Source: Chromatiales bacterium (GTDB lineage Bacteria > Pseudomonadota > Gammaproteobacteria > RBG-16-57-12). Taken from it: a stretch of 64,000 nt of DNA. Of the stretch, positions 1-9,807 are shown in pieces. The stretch is from the NCBI GenBank assembly GCA_026989455.1, contig JALSJH010000009.1:41401-105400 (forward strand), given 5' to 3'. Each line of letters begins with the position of its first letter. Within the stretch, counting starts at the first letter, position 1. The translations under genes and the position numbers were made by a program. The notes beneath the pieces are model-generated. The model ran no database searches, had not been told where the DNA came from, and was given only the letters and a program-made list of their open reading frames with translations.

Positions 1-1
1 G

Positions 2-283
2 CTCTATTATCTGTTACGCAAAGAGCAGATTTTTGTATTGCAAAGTGGCTGGAGAAGCTTTCTGCTGAAGGTAGCGACAGCGGCATTGGTGATGAGCGCG
101 CTGCTCTACTTCTATTCGCCTGCACTTGAGCAGTGGATGGCGTGGGGGGGATGGCATCGTGCGGGGTGGTTGCTTTTCTGGGTAACAGCGGGCATGGCAA
201 GCTACTTTTCAACCCTGTTATTGCTGGGTGTTCGGGTTAAAGATCTACTGGGACGGCCAAAAAACAGTGTTTCTGGCGGTTAA
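2..283 (+). CDS. murJ: MurJ/MviN lipid II flippase, C-terminal fragment (5' truncated by window edge)
   Basis: Open frame from base 2 (LYYLLRKEQIFVLQSGW...), hydrophobic helices; position upstream of ribF matches the murJ-ribF-ileS gene order. Confidence 0.7.
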   Translation, partial: LYYLLRKEQIFVLQSGWRSFLLKVATAALVMSALLYFYSPALEQWMAWGGWHRAGWLLFWVTAGMASYFSTLLLLGVRVKDLLGRPKNSVSGG

Positions 284-363
284 AGTGACGCGGGGGGTTA
301 AGTTGTAGTGGCTGCTGCTGTTATACTCGCTCCTTTCTTTTTATATAGGTCTCGTTTAAGTAT

Positions 364-1317
364 ATGGAGCTGATTCGTGGATTACATAATCTACGTGACC
401 GACATCGCGGTTGCGTGTTAACGATTGGTAATTTTGATGGCGTGCACCTTGGTCACCAATCGGTGTTGGGGCGCTTGGCTGAAAAAGCGGCTGAGCTGGA
501 CCTGCCCGCAGTGGTGATGATTTTTGAACCCCAGCCACAAGAGTTTTTTGCGCCTAGTGATGCCCCAGCGCGGTTGAATCGACTGCGTGAAAAATTGATG
601 TCATTTACACGCTTCGCTGTCGACCGGGTGGTCTGCATTCATTTTGATCAGCGATTCTCTGAAATGACAGCTGAGCAGTTTATTGATCTGCTGGTGCATA
701 AGCTGGGTGTGCGTTATCTGGTAGTGGGTGATGATTTTCGTTTTGGACACCAACGCCGAGGGGACTTTTCAATGTTGCAGAGTGCTGGACGTGATCATGG
801 CTTTGATGTGGTCAATATGCACACCTGTAATATTGATCAGAGCCGCATTAGCAGCACCCGTCTGCGAGACTCTTTGCAGCAGGGCGACCTGCAAAAGGCC
901 AAAAAGTTGTTAGGTCGCCCCTATCGAATCTGTGGGCGTATTGCCCATGGCGATAAACGTGGTCGCCAATTGGGGTTTCCCACAGCAAACGTGCATCTGC
1001 ACCGTATTTCAGTGCCGCTGCAAGGGGTGTTTGCGGTGGAGGTGTTCGGCCTTGAGGGAGAACCATTGGCCGGTGTGGCCAATATCGGTACCCGTCCCAC
1101 GGTGGGTGGTGGTTGCCAACCGATTTTAGAGATACATCTGCTGGACTTCTCCCGGGAGATCTACGGGCGTTATGTCCAAGTTGATATTTTGTGCAAAATA
1201 CGCCAAGAGCAGCGTTTTGAATCACTGGATGCGTTGAAAGCGCAGATTGATTGTGATGTCACTACGGCAAAAACATTTTTTAGTAACCATCACCAGCCTG
1301 TTGAGCTGGGCGCATAA
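364..1317 (+). CDS. ribF: bifunctional riboflavin kinase / FAD synthetase
   Basis: N-term TIGNFDGVHLGHQ and C-term GRPYRICGRIAHGDKRGRQLGFPTAN motifs; followed by ileS. Confidence 0.95.
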   Translation: MELIRGLHNLRDRHRGCVLTIGNFDGVHLGHQSVLGRLAEKAAELDLPAVVMIFEPQPQEFFAPSDAPARLNRLREKLMSFTRFAVDRVVCIHFDQRFSEMTAEQFIDLLVHKLGVRYLVVGDDFRFGHQRRGDFSMLQSAGRDHGFDVVNMHTCNIDQSRISSTRLRDSLQQGDLQKAKKLLGRPYRICGRIAHGDKRGRQLGFPTANVHLHRISVPLQGVFAVEVFGLEGEPLAGVANIGTRPTVGGGCQPILEIHLLDFSREIYGRYVQVDILCKIRQEQRFESLDALKAQIDCDVTTAKTFFSNHHQPVELGA

Positions 1318-1338
1318 AGCGTTAAAAGAGAGACGGAT

Positions 1339-4158
1339 GTGAGCGACTATAAAGCAACCTTGAATTTACCAAAAACAGATTTCCCGATGCGGGGTAATCT
1401 GGCTAATCGTGAGCCTGAGTTCCTTAAGCGCTGGGCGGCTCAGGATCTCTATGCCAAGCAGCGATCTGCCGGGCAAGGGCGACCTCAATTTATTCTGCAT
1501 GATGGCCCGCCCTATGCGAATGGCAATATTCATATTGGTCATGCGGTTAATAAGGTGCTGAAAGATATTATTATCAAATCAAAGGTGATGAGCGGCTTTG
1601 ATGCCCCTTTTGTGCCGGGCTGGGACTGCCATGGTTTGCCGATTGAGTTAATGGTTGAAAAGAAGGTGGGTAAAGCGGGCCACAAAGTAGATGCGAAAAC
1701 TTTCCGCCAGAAGTGCCGTGAGTATGCAGCCAAGCAGGTGAATGGCCAGCGTGAAGATTTCAAACGTCTGGGTATCTTTGCCGAGTGGGAGAACCCCTAT
1801 CTGACCATGGACTTCAAATTTGAAGCCGATATTATCCGCGCGCTGGGCAAGATTGTTGAGAATGGCCATCTGCACAAAGGCTCCAAGCCGGTTCACTGGT
1901 GTGTCGACTGCGGCTCTGCACTGGCGGAGGCTGAGGTGGAGTATGAAGATAAAACTTCGCCGGCAATTGATGTGCGCTTTAGTGTGGTCGACGATGCCGA
2001 CTTTTTGAGTCGCTGTAGCCATGTGGAGGGTCATGAGGGGCATGGCGTAATATCTACGGTTATTTGGACCACAACACCGTGGACATTGCCCGCCAATCAG
2101 GCGGTCTCACTTAATCCCGAGTTTGAATATGCGGTGGTACAGACACCCAATGAGCGACTGCTGCTGGCAGAGAGCTTGCTGAAAGATGTGATGGCTCGTT
2201 ATGAGATCGATGAGTACCGTGTGATTGCATATTGCAAGGGATCTGATTTAGAGGGTATTAAGTTACAACACCCCTTCAGCGATCGCGAAGTACCGATTAT
2301 TGTGGGTGATCATGTGACATCTGAGGCGGGCACCGGCGCGGTGCATACCGCACCGGGACATGGCCAGGATGATTATGTGGTGGCATCACGGTATGGGCTG
2401 GCGGTGGTTAATCCGGTGGGTGGAGATGGTAAGTTCTTGCCGGATACCGAGCACTTTGCCGGGCAGCATGTTTTTAAGGCCAATGACAGCGTATTGGAGC
2501 TGTTAAAAGCGAAGGGGAAGTTGATACGTGCAGAGGCAATACGCCATAGCTATCCCCACTGCTGGCGACACAAAACACCGATTATTTTTCGCGCTACTCC
2601 ACAGTGGTTTATCAGTATGCAGCAAAATGGCCTGCGTGATACCGCGCAAGCTGAAATTCAGAAAACAGAGTGGCTGCCTGAGTGGGGTAAAGCGCGTATT
2701 GAAGGAATGGTGAATAATCGCCCTGACTGGTGCATCTCCCGCCAGCGGACTTGGGGTGTGCCGATTGCGCTTTTTGTCCATAAAGAGAGCCAGGCACTGC
2801 ACCCAGATAGCGCAAAGTTGATCGAGCAGGTGGCTCTCCGGGTTGAAACGCAGGGGATCGATGGCTGGTTCGAAATGGATGCCGCGGAACTGCTGGGCGA
2901 AGAGGCAGCTCAGTATGAAAAAGTGACCGATACCCTCGATGTCTGGTTTGATTCAGGGGTGACTCACCATGCGGTGCTGGCACGTCGTGATGGGTTGGCT
3001 TATCCGGCAGATCTCTACTTGGAAGGTTCAGACCAGCACCGTGGTTGGTTTCAGTCATCACTGCTGACCTCTGTGGCTATTAATGGCCAAGCTCCCTATA
3101 AATCGGTGCTGACTCACGGCTTTACTGTGGATGCTAAAGGGCAGAAGATGTCCAAGTCCAAGGGTAATGTGGTCGCACCTCAAAAAGTGGTTAATAACCT
3201 GGGTGCCGACGTATTGCGCTTGTGGGTTGCGGCGACGGATTACCGTGGTGAAATGACCGTCTCCGATGAGATTCTCAAACGCACCTCAGACACTTACCGC
3301 CGAATCCGTAACACCGCACGCTTTCTGCTGGCTAATTTGAATGGCTTTGATCCAGCAACCGATAAGCTGCAACCCTCAGAGATGATTGCTCTGGATCGCT
3401 GGGTGATTGAGCGTACAGCACAGCTCCAACTCGAGCTGCAGGATGCTTACAATAAATATGAGTTTCATCACATCTACCAGAAAGTACAAAACTTCTGCTC
3501 AGTAGATATGGGTTCATTCTATCTGGATGTGGTGAAAGATCGCCAATACACCACCCAGGCAGACTCTATCGCTCGCCGCAGCTGTCAGACTGCACTCTAT
3601 CATGTGGTTGAGGCGCTCTCTCGCTGGCTGGCACCGATTTTAAGCTTTACCGCCGAGGAGATTTATCAGCACATTCCCGGTAAACGCAGTGAGAGTGTCT
3701 TTCTGGAGCAGTGGTATTGTCTGCCTGAGACGGGTGAACAGGCGATGGACAGTGAATTCTGGAGCCAGGTGATTGCCATCCGAGTAGCGGTGACTAAGGC
3801 GCTGGAGCCATTGCGTGAATCGAAAGCGATAGGCTCATCACTGGATGCTGAGGTTGACCTCTACTGTGGTCGCGAAATCTATGATCGACTCGCCTTGCTG
3901 GATGATGAGCTTCGCTTCGCGTTGATCACCTCCTATGCGCGTATTCACACCACAGAGACCATACCCAGCCACTCAACCCACATTACGTTAGAGAGCAATG
4001 ATGAGCTGTGGATTGTGACGAAAGCATCGACACACGCCAAATGCGGGCGCTGCTGGCACCACCGTGAAGAGGTCGGCAGCCATGCTGAACACCCCGAGCT
4101 GTGCAGCCGCTGTATTGAGAACGTGGCAGGCGAGGGGGAGCAGCGTCAATATGCTTAA
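1339..4158 (+). CDS. ileS: isoleucyl-tRNA synthetase
   Basis: [33 protein letters not shown] motifs and C-terminal zinc cysteines (CGRCWHH...CSRC). Confidence 0.98.
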   Translation: MSDYKATLNLPKTDFPMRGNLANREPEFLKRWAAQDLYAKQRSAGQGRPQFILHDGPPYANGNIHIGHAVNKVLKDIIIKSKVMSGFDAPFVPGWDCHGLPIELMVEKKVGKAGHKVDAKTFRQKCREYAAKQVNGQREDFKRLGIFAEWENPYLTMDFKFEADIIRALGKIVENGHLHKGSKPVHWCVDCGSALAEAEVEYEDKTSPAIDVRFSVVDDADFLSRCSHVEGHEGHGVISTVIWTTTPWTLPANQAVSLNPEFEYAVVQTPNERLLLAESLLKDVMARYEIDEYRVIAYCKGSDLEGIKLQHPFSDREVPIIVGDHVTSEAGTGAVHTAPGHGQDDYVVASRYGLAVVNPVGGDGKFLPDTEHFAGQHVFKANDSVLELLKAKGKLIRAEAIRHSYPHCWRHKTPIIFRATPQWFISMQQNGLRDTAQAEIQKTEWLPEWGKARIEGMVNNRPDWCISRQRTWGVPIALFVHKESQALHPDSAKLIEQVALRVETQGIDGWFEMDAAELLGEEAAQYEKVTDTLDVWFDSGVTHHAVLARRDGLAYPADLYLEGSDQHRGWFQSSLLTSVAINGQAPYKSVLTHGFTVDAKGQKMSKSKGNVVAPQKVVNNLGADVLRLWVAATDYRGEMTVSDEILKRTSDTYRRIRNTARFLLANLNGFDPATDKLQPSEMIALDRWVIERTAQLQLELQDAYNKYEFHHIYQKVQNFCSVDMGSFYLDVVKDRQYTTQADSIARRSCQTALYHVVEALSRWLAPILSFTAEEIYQHIPGKRSESVFLEQWYCLPETGEQAMDSEFWSQVIAIRVAVTKALEPLRESKAIGSSLDAEVDLYCGREIYDRLALLDDELRFALITSYARIHTTETIPSHSTHITLESNDELWIVTKASTHAKCGRCWHHREEVGSHAEHPELCSRCIENVAGEGEQRQYA

Positions 4159-4633
4159 GTGGTTGTGGCTAACGGCACTGATTTTTACGCTGGATCTGGC
4201 GACTAAGTTTTGGGTCTCCAGCACTCTGTCGCTTTATGAGGTGATTCCGGTGACCTCCTTTTTCAATATCGTACTGGCACACAATAGTGGCGCCGCTTTT
4301 AGTTTTTTGGCCGATGCCGGTGGCTGGCAACGCTGGTTTTTTACCGCTATTGCGCTGCTGGTCAGTGTGGTGATTGTGGTGTGGCTTAAACGCCTTCCGG
4401 TTAATGAAAAGCTTCAGGCGGTCGGACTGGCATCTATACTCGGTGGTGCGCTGGGCAATGTCTTTGATCGGATTGCACACGGCTACGTGGTGGATTTCCT
4501 CGATTTTCACTATAAAAGCTACCACTGGCCCGCCTTTAATGTGGCCGACATGGCGATTATGATGGGTGCCGCTCTACTTATTTGGCACACTATTTTTTGT
4601 TCGCAGGAAGTTGGAAAGTCTGAGGTTAAATGA
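4151..4633 (+). CDS. lspA: signal peptidase II (lipoprotein)
   Basis: Start ATG 4151 overlaps the ileS end; [38 protein letters not shown] motifs. Confidence 0.96.
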   Translation: MLKWLWLTALIFTLDLATKFWVSSTLSLYEVIPVTSFFNIVLAHNSGAAFSFLADAGGWQRWFFTAIALLVSVVIVVWLKRLPVNEKLQAVGLASILGGALGNVFDRIAHGYVVDFLDFHYKSYHWPAFNVADMAIMMGAALLIWHTIFCSQEVGKSEVK

Positions 4634-4646
4634 TTTATTAGCTTCC

Positions 4647-4812
4647 CTAGGAGCCTGTCCGAGAATAGAAGATCTACTACGGAAAAGCCCTTTTGGCTCA
4701 TTTCTACGCTCATTTTCGTTAAATATGAACAACTATTTGCCTTAAATGACGAAAAAATGGACTCAAAATGGCTTTCCCTCGCTACGACCCCTATTCTCGG
4801 ACAAGCTCCTAG
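4647..4812. mobile_element. MITE-like 158-bp imperfect palindrome (family B) with CTAG target duplication
   Basis: GAGCCTGTCCGAGAATAG (4651-) pairs with CTATTCTCGGACAAGCTC (-4808); CTAG on both sides (4647-4650, 4809-4812); apical stem AAATA(tgaacaac)TATTT exactly at the centre; no ORF. Confidence 0.75.
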
Positions 4813-4902
4813 ACAGGGGCAATGAAGTTCGAACTGTACGATGAAATGTTAGCTGAACGTGGCCAATAAGATTGTATTTTTTTTGAAATTAAAGAGGACA
4901 CT

Positions 4903-5148
4903 ATGAAAATTAAAGCCAGTTCCATTCCGATAGAGTTATTGAATCGTATCAAAAATCCAGACCCGATCGCAGGTGAAGATATTTTGATTGAAAATGATGA
5001 CGGGTCATTATTAGGTGTTATTTTGCAGCCAAAGGCATATGAGTTCTTTCTTGAGAAAATTGAAGAGAGAGAAGATGCGTTGGATAGTTCATTAAATGAG
5101 CCTTACGATAAAAACTCCAAAACTTTAGATGACCTGTTAGGAGAATAA
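4903..5148 (+). CDS. small acidic protein, putative antitoxin component
   Basis: 81 aa, good RBS (aaagagg), directly upstream of a RelE/ParE-like toxin ORF; product inferred from context. Confidence 0.55.
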   Translation: MKIKASSIPIELLNRIKNPDPIAGEDILIENDDGSLLGVILQPKAYEFFLEKIEEREDALDSSLNEPYDKNSKTLDDLLGE

Positions 5149-5151
5149 AAT

Positions 5152-5298
5152 ATGAATGGCCATGAAAATCAAAAAGAGACAGAGGAAGAAAAAGAAAAAA
5201 GAATGAACCAGGAAGCGACAATGGAGAAGTTGAAAACGCCTAACCATAACATCAAACAACTAAAAACATTGGAAGAGCTTTTAAGGGAGAAGCGTTGA
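5152..5298 (+). CDS. 48-aa charged protein, putative antitoxin/accessory component
   Basis: ATG 5152 to TGA 5296-5298: MNGHENQKETEEEKEKRMNQEATMEKLKTPNHNIKQLKTLEELLREKR; stop overlaps the toxin ATG. Not in the ORF track (below length cutoff). Confidence 0.5.
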   Translation: MNGHENQKETEEEKEKRMNQEATMEKLKTPNHNIKQLKTLEELLREKR

Positions 5299-5552
5299 TG
5301 TATACAGTTCGTTTTTCAAAAAAGGCTGAGAAAGCTCTTAATAAAATAGATCATGTTATGAAGCGTCGAGTTTTACAGAAAATAGAAAATATTACAGCTA
5401 GCCCAAAAAACGGGCCAAATATTAAAAAAATACAAGGGTTTTATGATCGCTATCGTTACAGAATAGGTGATTTCAGAGTGATCTATGAGGTCATCGATTC
5501 TGACTTAGTGGTATGGGTATTGGAATCTGACTGGCGTGGCAACATTTACTAA
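5298..5552 (+). CDS. RelE/ParE-family toxin
   Basis: MYTVRFSKKAEKALNKID...IKKIQGFYDRYRYRIGDFRVIYEVIDSDLVVWVLE matches the RelE/ParE fold signature. Confidence 0.85.
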   Translation: MYTVRFSKKAEKALNKIDHVMKRRVLQKIENITASPKNGPNIKKIQGFYDRYRYRIGDFRVIYEVIDSDLVVWVLESDWRGNIY

Positions 5553-5655
5553 CCATTTACACCGGTTTTTTTGTGAAATTCACATGTTGAATTAATATCT
5601 TACAAGATATTTTCGCGTATTTATGAGCTATCTGAGTTAATTTGAGTAACAAACA

Positions 5656-6591
5656 ATGAAAGTCATTCTCGCTAACCCTCGCGGCTTCTGTGCTGGTGTT
5701 GACCGTGCTATCGAAATTGTCGAAAAGGCGTTGGAGATCTATGGGGCTCCCACCTATGTGCGCCACGAAGTGGTGCATAATCGTTTTGTGGTTGAGAGTC
5801 TGAAGGCGAAAGGGGCGATCTTTGTTCAGGAGGTGGATCAGGTGCCGGATGACAATCTGGTGATCTTCTCAGCCCACGGTGTTTCGCAACAGGTACGCAA
5901 AGAGGCGAAGCAGCGTGGTTTGCGGATCTTGGATGCCACCTGTCCGCTGGTTACCAAAGTGCACTTAGAGGTGATGCGATACGCCAAAGATAAACGGGAT
6001 GTGGTGTTGATTGGCCATGCCGGTCACCCGGAAGTTGAAGGCACCATGGGTCAATATAAGGGCGCTGGAGAGATGTACTTGGTGGAGACCCCGGAGGATG
6101 TTGCTAAGCTTAAAGTGGCAGACGGTGAAAACCTTGCCTTTGTTACTCAGACCACACTCTCCATGGATGATGCCATGGTGGTGATTGAGGCGCTGCGCCA
6201 GCATTTTCCGACAATTATTGGCCCGAAAAAAGATGATGTCTGTTATGCCACCCAGAATCGTCAGGATGCGGTGAAGCGTCTGGCAAAAAACTGTGACCTG
6301 GTGCTGGTAGTCGGCTCACCCAATAGCTCTAATTCAAACCGCTTGCGGGAAGTGGCCGAGCGCCACGGAATTTCTGCCTACCTGATCGATAACGCAGATG
6401 AAATTGATGCCCGCTGGTTGGAAGGCAAGCTGTGTGTGGGGGTCACCGCAGGTGCATCGGCTCCTGAGGTGTTGGTGGTGGCGGTTATCGATAAACTGAA
6501 GAGCCTGGGTGCAACGTCGGTGAAAAGTGACAATGGCGAGCCAGAGACGATTGAGTTTCCCATTCCCAGGGAACTCACCGCGAGAGGTTAA
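5656..6591 (+). CDS. ispH: 4-hydroxy-3-methylbut-2-enyl diphosphate reductase
   Basis: [49 protein letters not shown] motifs. Confidence 0.97.
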   Translation: MKVILANPRGFCAGVDRAIEIVEKALEIYGAPTYVRHEVVHNRFVVESLKAKGAIFVQEVDQVPDDNLVIFSAHGVSQQVRKEAKQRGLRILDATCPLVTKVHLEVMRYAKDKRDVVLIGHAGHPEVEGTMGQYKGAGEMYLVETPEDVAKLKVADGENLAFVTQTTLSMDDAMVVIEALRQHFPTIIGPKKDDVCYATQNRQDAVKRLAKNCDLVLVVGSPNSSNSNRLREVAERHGISAYLIDNADEIDARWLEGKLCVGVTAGASAPEVLVVAVIDKLKSLGATSVKSDNGEPETIEFPIPRELTARG

Positions 6592-6601
6592 ATCGCACTA
6601 A

Positions 6602-6759
6602 GGAATCTCGGATTAAGTCTGGATGAATTTAGGCTGAGAGGAAATTGCTCTCATTAGTTCCGAAATGCGTAGTAATAGCTGTTCTATTGGTGCAATTTTC
6701 GGGACTAATGAGGGCGATTTCAGCCAGCATAAAATATTCATGACTTGATCAGAGCTTCC
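6602..6759. mobile_element. MITE-like 158-bp imperfect palindrome (family A, copy 1)
   Basis: GGAATCTCGGATTAAGTC... pairs with ...GACTTGATCAGAGCTTCC; apical stem AATAG(CTGTT)CTATT; second copy at 30322-30479 with about 14 differences by eye; flanks CTAA/TTAA. Confidence 0.8.
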
Positions 6760-6766
6760 TTAAAGG

Positions 6767-7219
6767 TCATGGATCGATTAACCGGGCACTCTCCATAAAC
6801 GAGGATGAGCTGATCTGGGTGACGAGTTGAATAGAGGTATTCTCGCTCACACCACCTGTGGCAGAGGTGTAATCATCCCACTCTACGGTCACCTCAATAG
6901 TGGCTCCTGTACCACTTCTGGTGATTTCCCAAGTCCGCATATAGTGCTCATTGATACCCGCCTGCACCGCCCCGTTAATCGTATCTGACCCACCTGCTAG
7001 AAGTGCGAAGTCGTGACTTCTCAAACGCTCTATTTTATCCTGAGCCAGATTGATTGCGATGGTTCTGTTTTTGGCCAGCGCGCTGCTTTGTATCAGCTGA
7101 CCCTGGAACTTAGCCATGGCCATTAAGCCGGTAGAGAGAATCACCAGTGTGATCAATACCTCAAGCAGTGAAAAGCCTTGTTTTTTATGGTGACTGCTAG
7201 TGAGTAAACTTATCGACAT
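6767..7219 (-). CDS. pilV: type IV pilus modification / minor pilin PilV-like
   Basis: Prepilin site G|FSLLEVLITLVILSTGLMAMAKFQ; start may be ATG 7219 (ORF extends to 7249). Confidence 0.8.
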   Translation of the reverse strand: MSISLLTSSHHKKQGFSLLEVLITLVILSTGLMAMAKFQGQLIQSSALAKNRTIAINLAQDKIERLRSHDFALLAGGSDTINGAVQAGINEHYMRTWEITRSGTGATIEVTVEWDDYTSATGGVSENTSIQLVTQISSSSFMESARLIDP

Positions 7220-7233
7220 GCCAGACCCCGGGT

Positions 7234-8304
7234 TTAAAAGTCGCGCCAACCACCGGCAACTCGAGCAACCGGACCGACGGCCTTGCCCACATTGTTCAAA
7301 ATAGCAGGCTTATAGTGGATGCAGAGCACCTCATTCGCTAAAAAATCACCTTCAACAACCATCGCACCATTGATTGTAGCCGCGCCTCCATCTGTATGGA
7401 AGTTGCCAGAGGTGTAGATGAGCCCATTGTAAACAGCATTTCCTGCCATGGTGAGGTCGCCATCAACAACCATTAAAATAGGTTTGCCAGCGGTGCCAAG
7501 CACGCCGTTTCCCGCTATTCTAATATCACCCTCAAACCACGCAATACCACCCGCTGTATCGATGAAATACCCCGCACTACAGTGACTACAGGCAATCTTA
7601 GTAGCCATCTCTTTGAGTTCGGTTTTGCTCATCTTGAAGGTGCTGTTAAAGAGTGACTCTGGGCTTGTGGATCTGTTTTGTGCAGAGAGTGTAATGCGGC
7701 TGTTTTTGCAGTCGGGTTCACTGGCAGGGAGAGATGTTTCCAGGGTGGTTTTTGTGGTTGAAATAGCCTCACTATTATTGGCTTGGCGCAACTTTGGTAG
7801 CGTAACATTGCCCCCAGTGATGAGTCCTTCGCTGGGTACATTCATCGCCAGTGGTAGTAGTTGAATGGTTTGGCTGATGGTTTTTGTGCTGCTGTTGTCA
7901 TCAGACTGGCCAGTGGCGGTGATAACGATCAGCTGAGTGTCGTGTTGAATAGGGTTTGAGTAGCTTATGTGGTAACTGGCGTTATTGGAAAGCACTACGC
8001 TGGGCTGAATCAGCTTATTGCTGTCGATAAACCCATCCGCATCACTCACCTCATTACCATCCGCAAGCAGAGTTCTGTTGGCAACGGTTTGCAGTTCAGT
8101 GATCGCAGCCTCCAATCCGGCCTGAGCAGCTTCATAGGCAAGTTTGCTACGATAATCATTAGCCGCTATTTGAGTCTCTATCACTGTGTTTTGTGCGGCG
8201 TAGAGCGTCATCATGGTGATGGAGAATAGCAGAATAAGGGAGATCATCAGTGTGGCGACGCCCCGTTGTTTTTGTGCGCTCTGTTGCTGTTTCAAAAACA
8301 TCAT
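7234..8304 (-). CDS. pilX: PilX-like minor pilin assembly protein with long C-terminal domain
   Basis: N-term QRGVATLMISLILLFSITMMTLYAAQN typical of PilX (no E5); C-term region GGIAWFEGDIRIAGNG...VVDGDLTMAGNAVYNGLIY; sits between pilW and pilV. Confidence 0.7.
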   Translation of the reverse strand: MMFLKQQQSAQKQRGVATLMISLILLFSITMMTLYAAQNTVIETQIAANDYRSKLAYEAAQAGLEAAITELQTVANRTLLADGNEVSDADGFIDSNKLIQPSVVLSNNASYHISYSNPIQHDTQLIVITATGQSDDNSSTKTISQTIQLLPLAMNVPSEGLITGGNVTLPKLRQANNSEAISTTKTTLETSLPASEPDCKNSRITLSAQNRSTSPESLFNSTFKMSKTELKEMATKIACSHCSAGYFIDTAGGIAWFEGDIRIAGNGVLGTAGKPILMVVDGDLTMAGNAVYNGLIYTSGNFHTDGGAATINGAMVVEGDFLANEVLCIHYKPAILNNVGKAVGPVARVAGGWRDF

Positions 8305-9032
8305 ATGCCAACCTCACAGGCTACGCCTGGGCAATAGCGGTGGTTAGCGATATGGGTGGTGTTTTGCAGGGTGGATGAAACAGTGGGGTCATTGGCGAGT
8401 TGGCCGCTGAGGGTGATGGTAATGACTCGAATAGAGAGTACGCCATTGGCCGTTGCTACAGTGCGACTGCTTGTAGCATCGAACGATAGCTGGGTTATGT
8501 TGCTCATAAGCGGGTTGCTTAAGCGCCGCCAGCCACCCGCTGCGCAGCCTGCACCGGAAAAGCGCCGGGCAATGAAGCCAATACCATCATCGCTGATATG
8601 GCGTTTGTAACCGTAGTTTTCGCTGGTCTGAACAATCCCATCAGGTGTTGCTGGGTTAGCGCCATTTTCATAATCATAGCTAAACAGAACGCAGTCGTTG
8701 GCTTGCAGGTTGCGGCCTATTTCGATCGGTGAAAAAGGATTGATCTGATGGGTGCAACCGGCACTCACTGCGGCAGTGGCTGAGAGGTTTCTTGCTGCCA
8801 AGGTGCAGTGTGCATCGCGGAAGTAACCGGCACGACGAAGGTCGCTGCTGATCAACTCCATGATGCTTCGCATCTCCTGGTGGAGTCGGGTGGTTTGTAG
8901 CGCGGAGCGGTTGGTGGCCACACTGTTTACAAACAGTGTGATAATGGTGCTGATTACCGTGAGCCCTAGCAGCATGGCAATCATCAGCTCAACTAGGGTA
9001 ACGCCCCGCTGGTTTTTAAGGGTGATAAGCAT
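8301..9032 (-). CDS. pilW: PilW-like minor pilin
   Basis: NQRG|VTLVELMIAMLLGLTVISTIITLF; probable start ATG 9032 (ORF extends to 9140). Confidence 0.8.
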   Translation of the reverse strand: MLITLKNQRGVTLVELMIAMLLGLTVISTIITLFVNSVATNRSALQTTRLHQEMRSIMELISSDLRRAGYFRDAHCTLAARNLSATAAVSAGCTHQINPFSPIEIGRNLQANDCVLFSYDYENGANPATPDGIVQTSENYGYKRHISDDGIGFIARRFSGAGCAAGGWRRLSNPLMSNITQLSFDATSSRTVATANGVLSIRVITITLSGQLANDPTVSSTLQNTTHIANHRYCPGVACEVGI

Positions 9033-9167
9033 GGGTAATCCTCCTTGATTACTCACTATTTGCATCCATGCAAAGTAGATTAGATAATTCAATCCACAGC
9101 TAAGAATAGAACATATTTCCCCTGGTGACTCAAGTTTCAATATCGGGACAGATAGGAGACGTCCATT

Positions 9168-9653
9168 TTATTGCTTGATCAGATCAGGGAAGCCGAGGGC
9201 ATCGACGACTATTTGGTAGGTTATTCCATTATTTGTGAGCCGATAGCGGCCAGCGCGAGTGCCTCCCCGGGTGCCCGAAAATGTAACCGAGTGATTGGCA
9301 AATGTTGAGCTGAGTTGGACGTTTTTGAAGTGGCTGCTGTGGGTGACTCTGCTGGGGATGTTGTCTATGCGGCACTGTTCAGCGACAGTGCAGTCGCAAC
9401 GACCACTATCTGATTGCGCGTAACACCAGGATTTATCTTCGGAGATAGTGGCAGAAAGTGTGATGCGGGTATGGCGTTTAATCGCCTCACTGCGGGTCAG
9501 TTGTAACGCGGCATAAAAACGCTCTGCCGCCCCTTGAAGGCGCTGTTTGTCGATGATGTTGCTAAAGGCCGGAGCCGATACAGAGGCAATAATCGCAATA
9601 ATGCCGATCGTTATTAGCAGCTCAGCCAGCGTGACTCCATGCTCTTTGTTCAT
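9168..9653 (-). CDS. fimT: FimT/FimU-like (GspH family) minor pilin
   Basis: KEHG|VTLAELLITIGIIAIIASVSAPAFSNIIDKQRLQGAAERFYAALQLTRSEAIKR. Confidence 0.8.
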   Translation of the reverse strand: MNKEHGVTLAELLITIGIIAIIASVSAPAFSNIIDKQRLQGAAERFYAALQLTRSEAIKRHTRITLSATISEDKSWCYAQSDSGRCDCTVAEQCRIDNIPSRVTHSSHFKNVQLSSTFANHSVTFSGTRGGTRAGRYRLTNNGITYQIVVDALGFPDLIKQ

Positions 9654-9807
9654 CGTTTGCCTCCCTGGCGATGTGACTCGATTATAATAGTACAGAAATA
9701 TTGCGCTGTAATGCTCAAGTATTATTCTACTTTTGTCGATTACGGTAGTTAGTCCACCTGTTGCTTGTTATTGAGTAATGTTAATGCTGTTTTATCGGGG
9801 AGTGTTT

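Noticed and set aside
6602-6759. Family A elements as intact IS or ncRNA genes
   Set aside because: Too short for a transposase and no promoter evidence; MITE-like classification fits better.
9730-9780. Sigma54-like site upstream of the pilE-like gene
   Set aside because: No GG-N10-GC spacing found; only a partial TTGC match.
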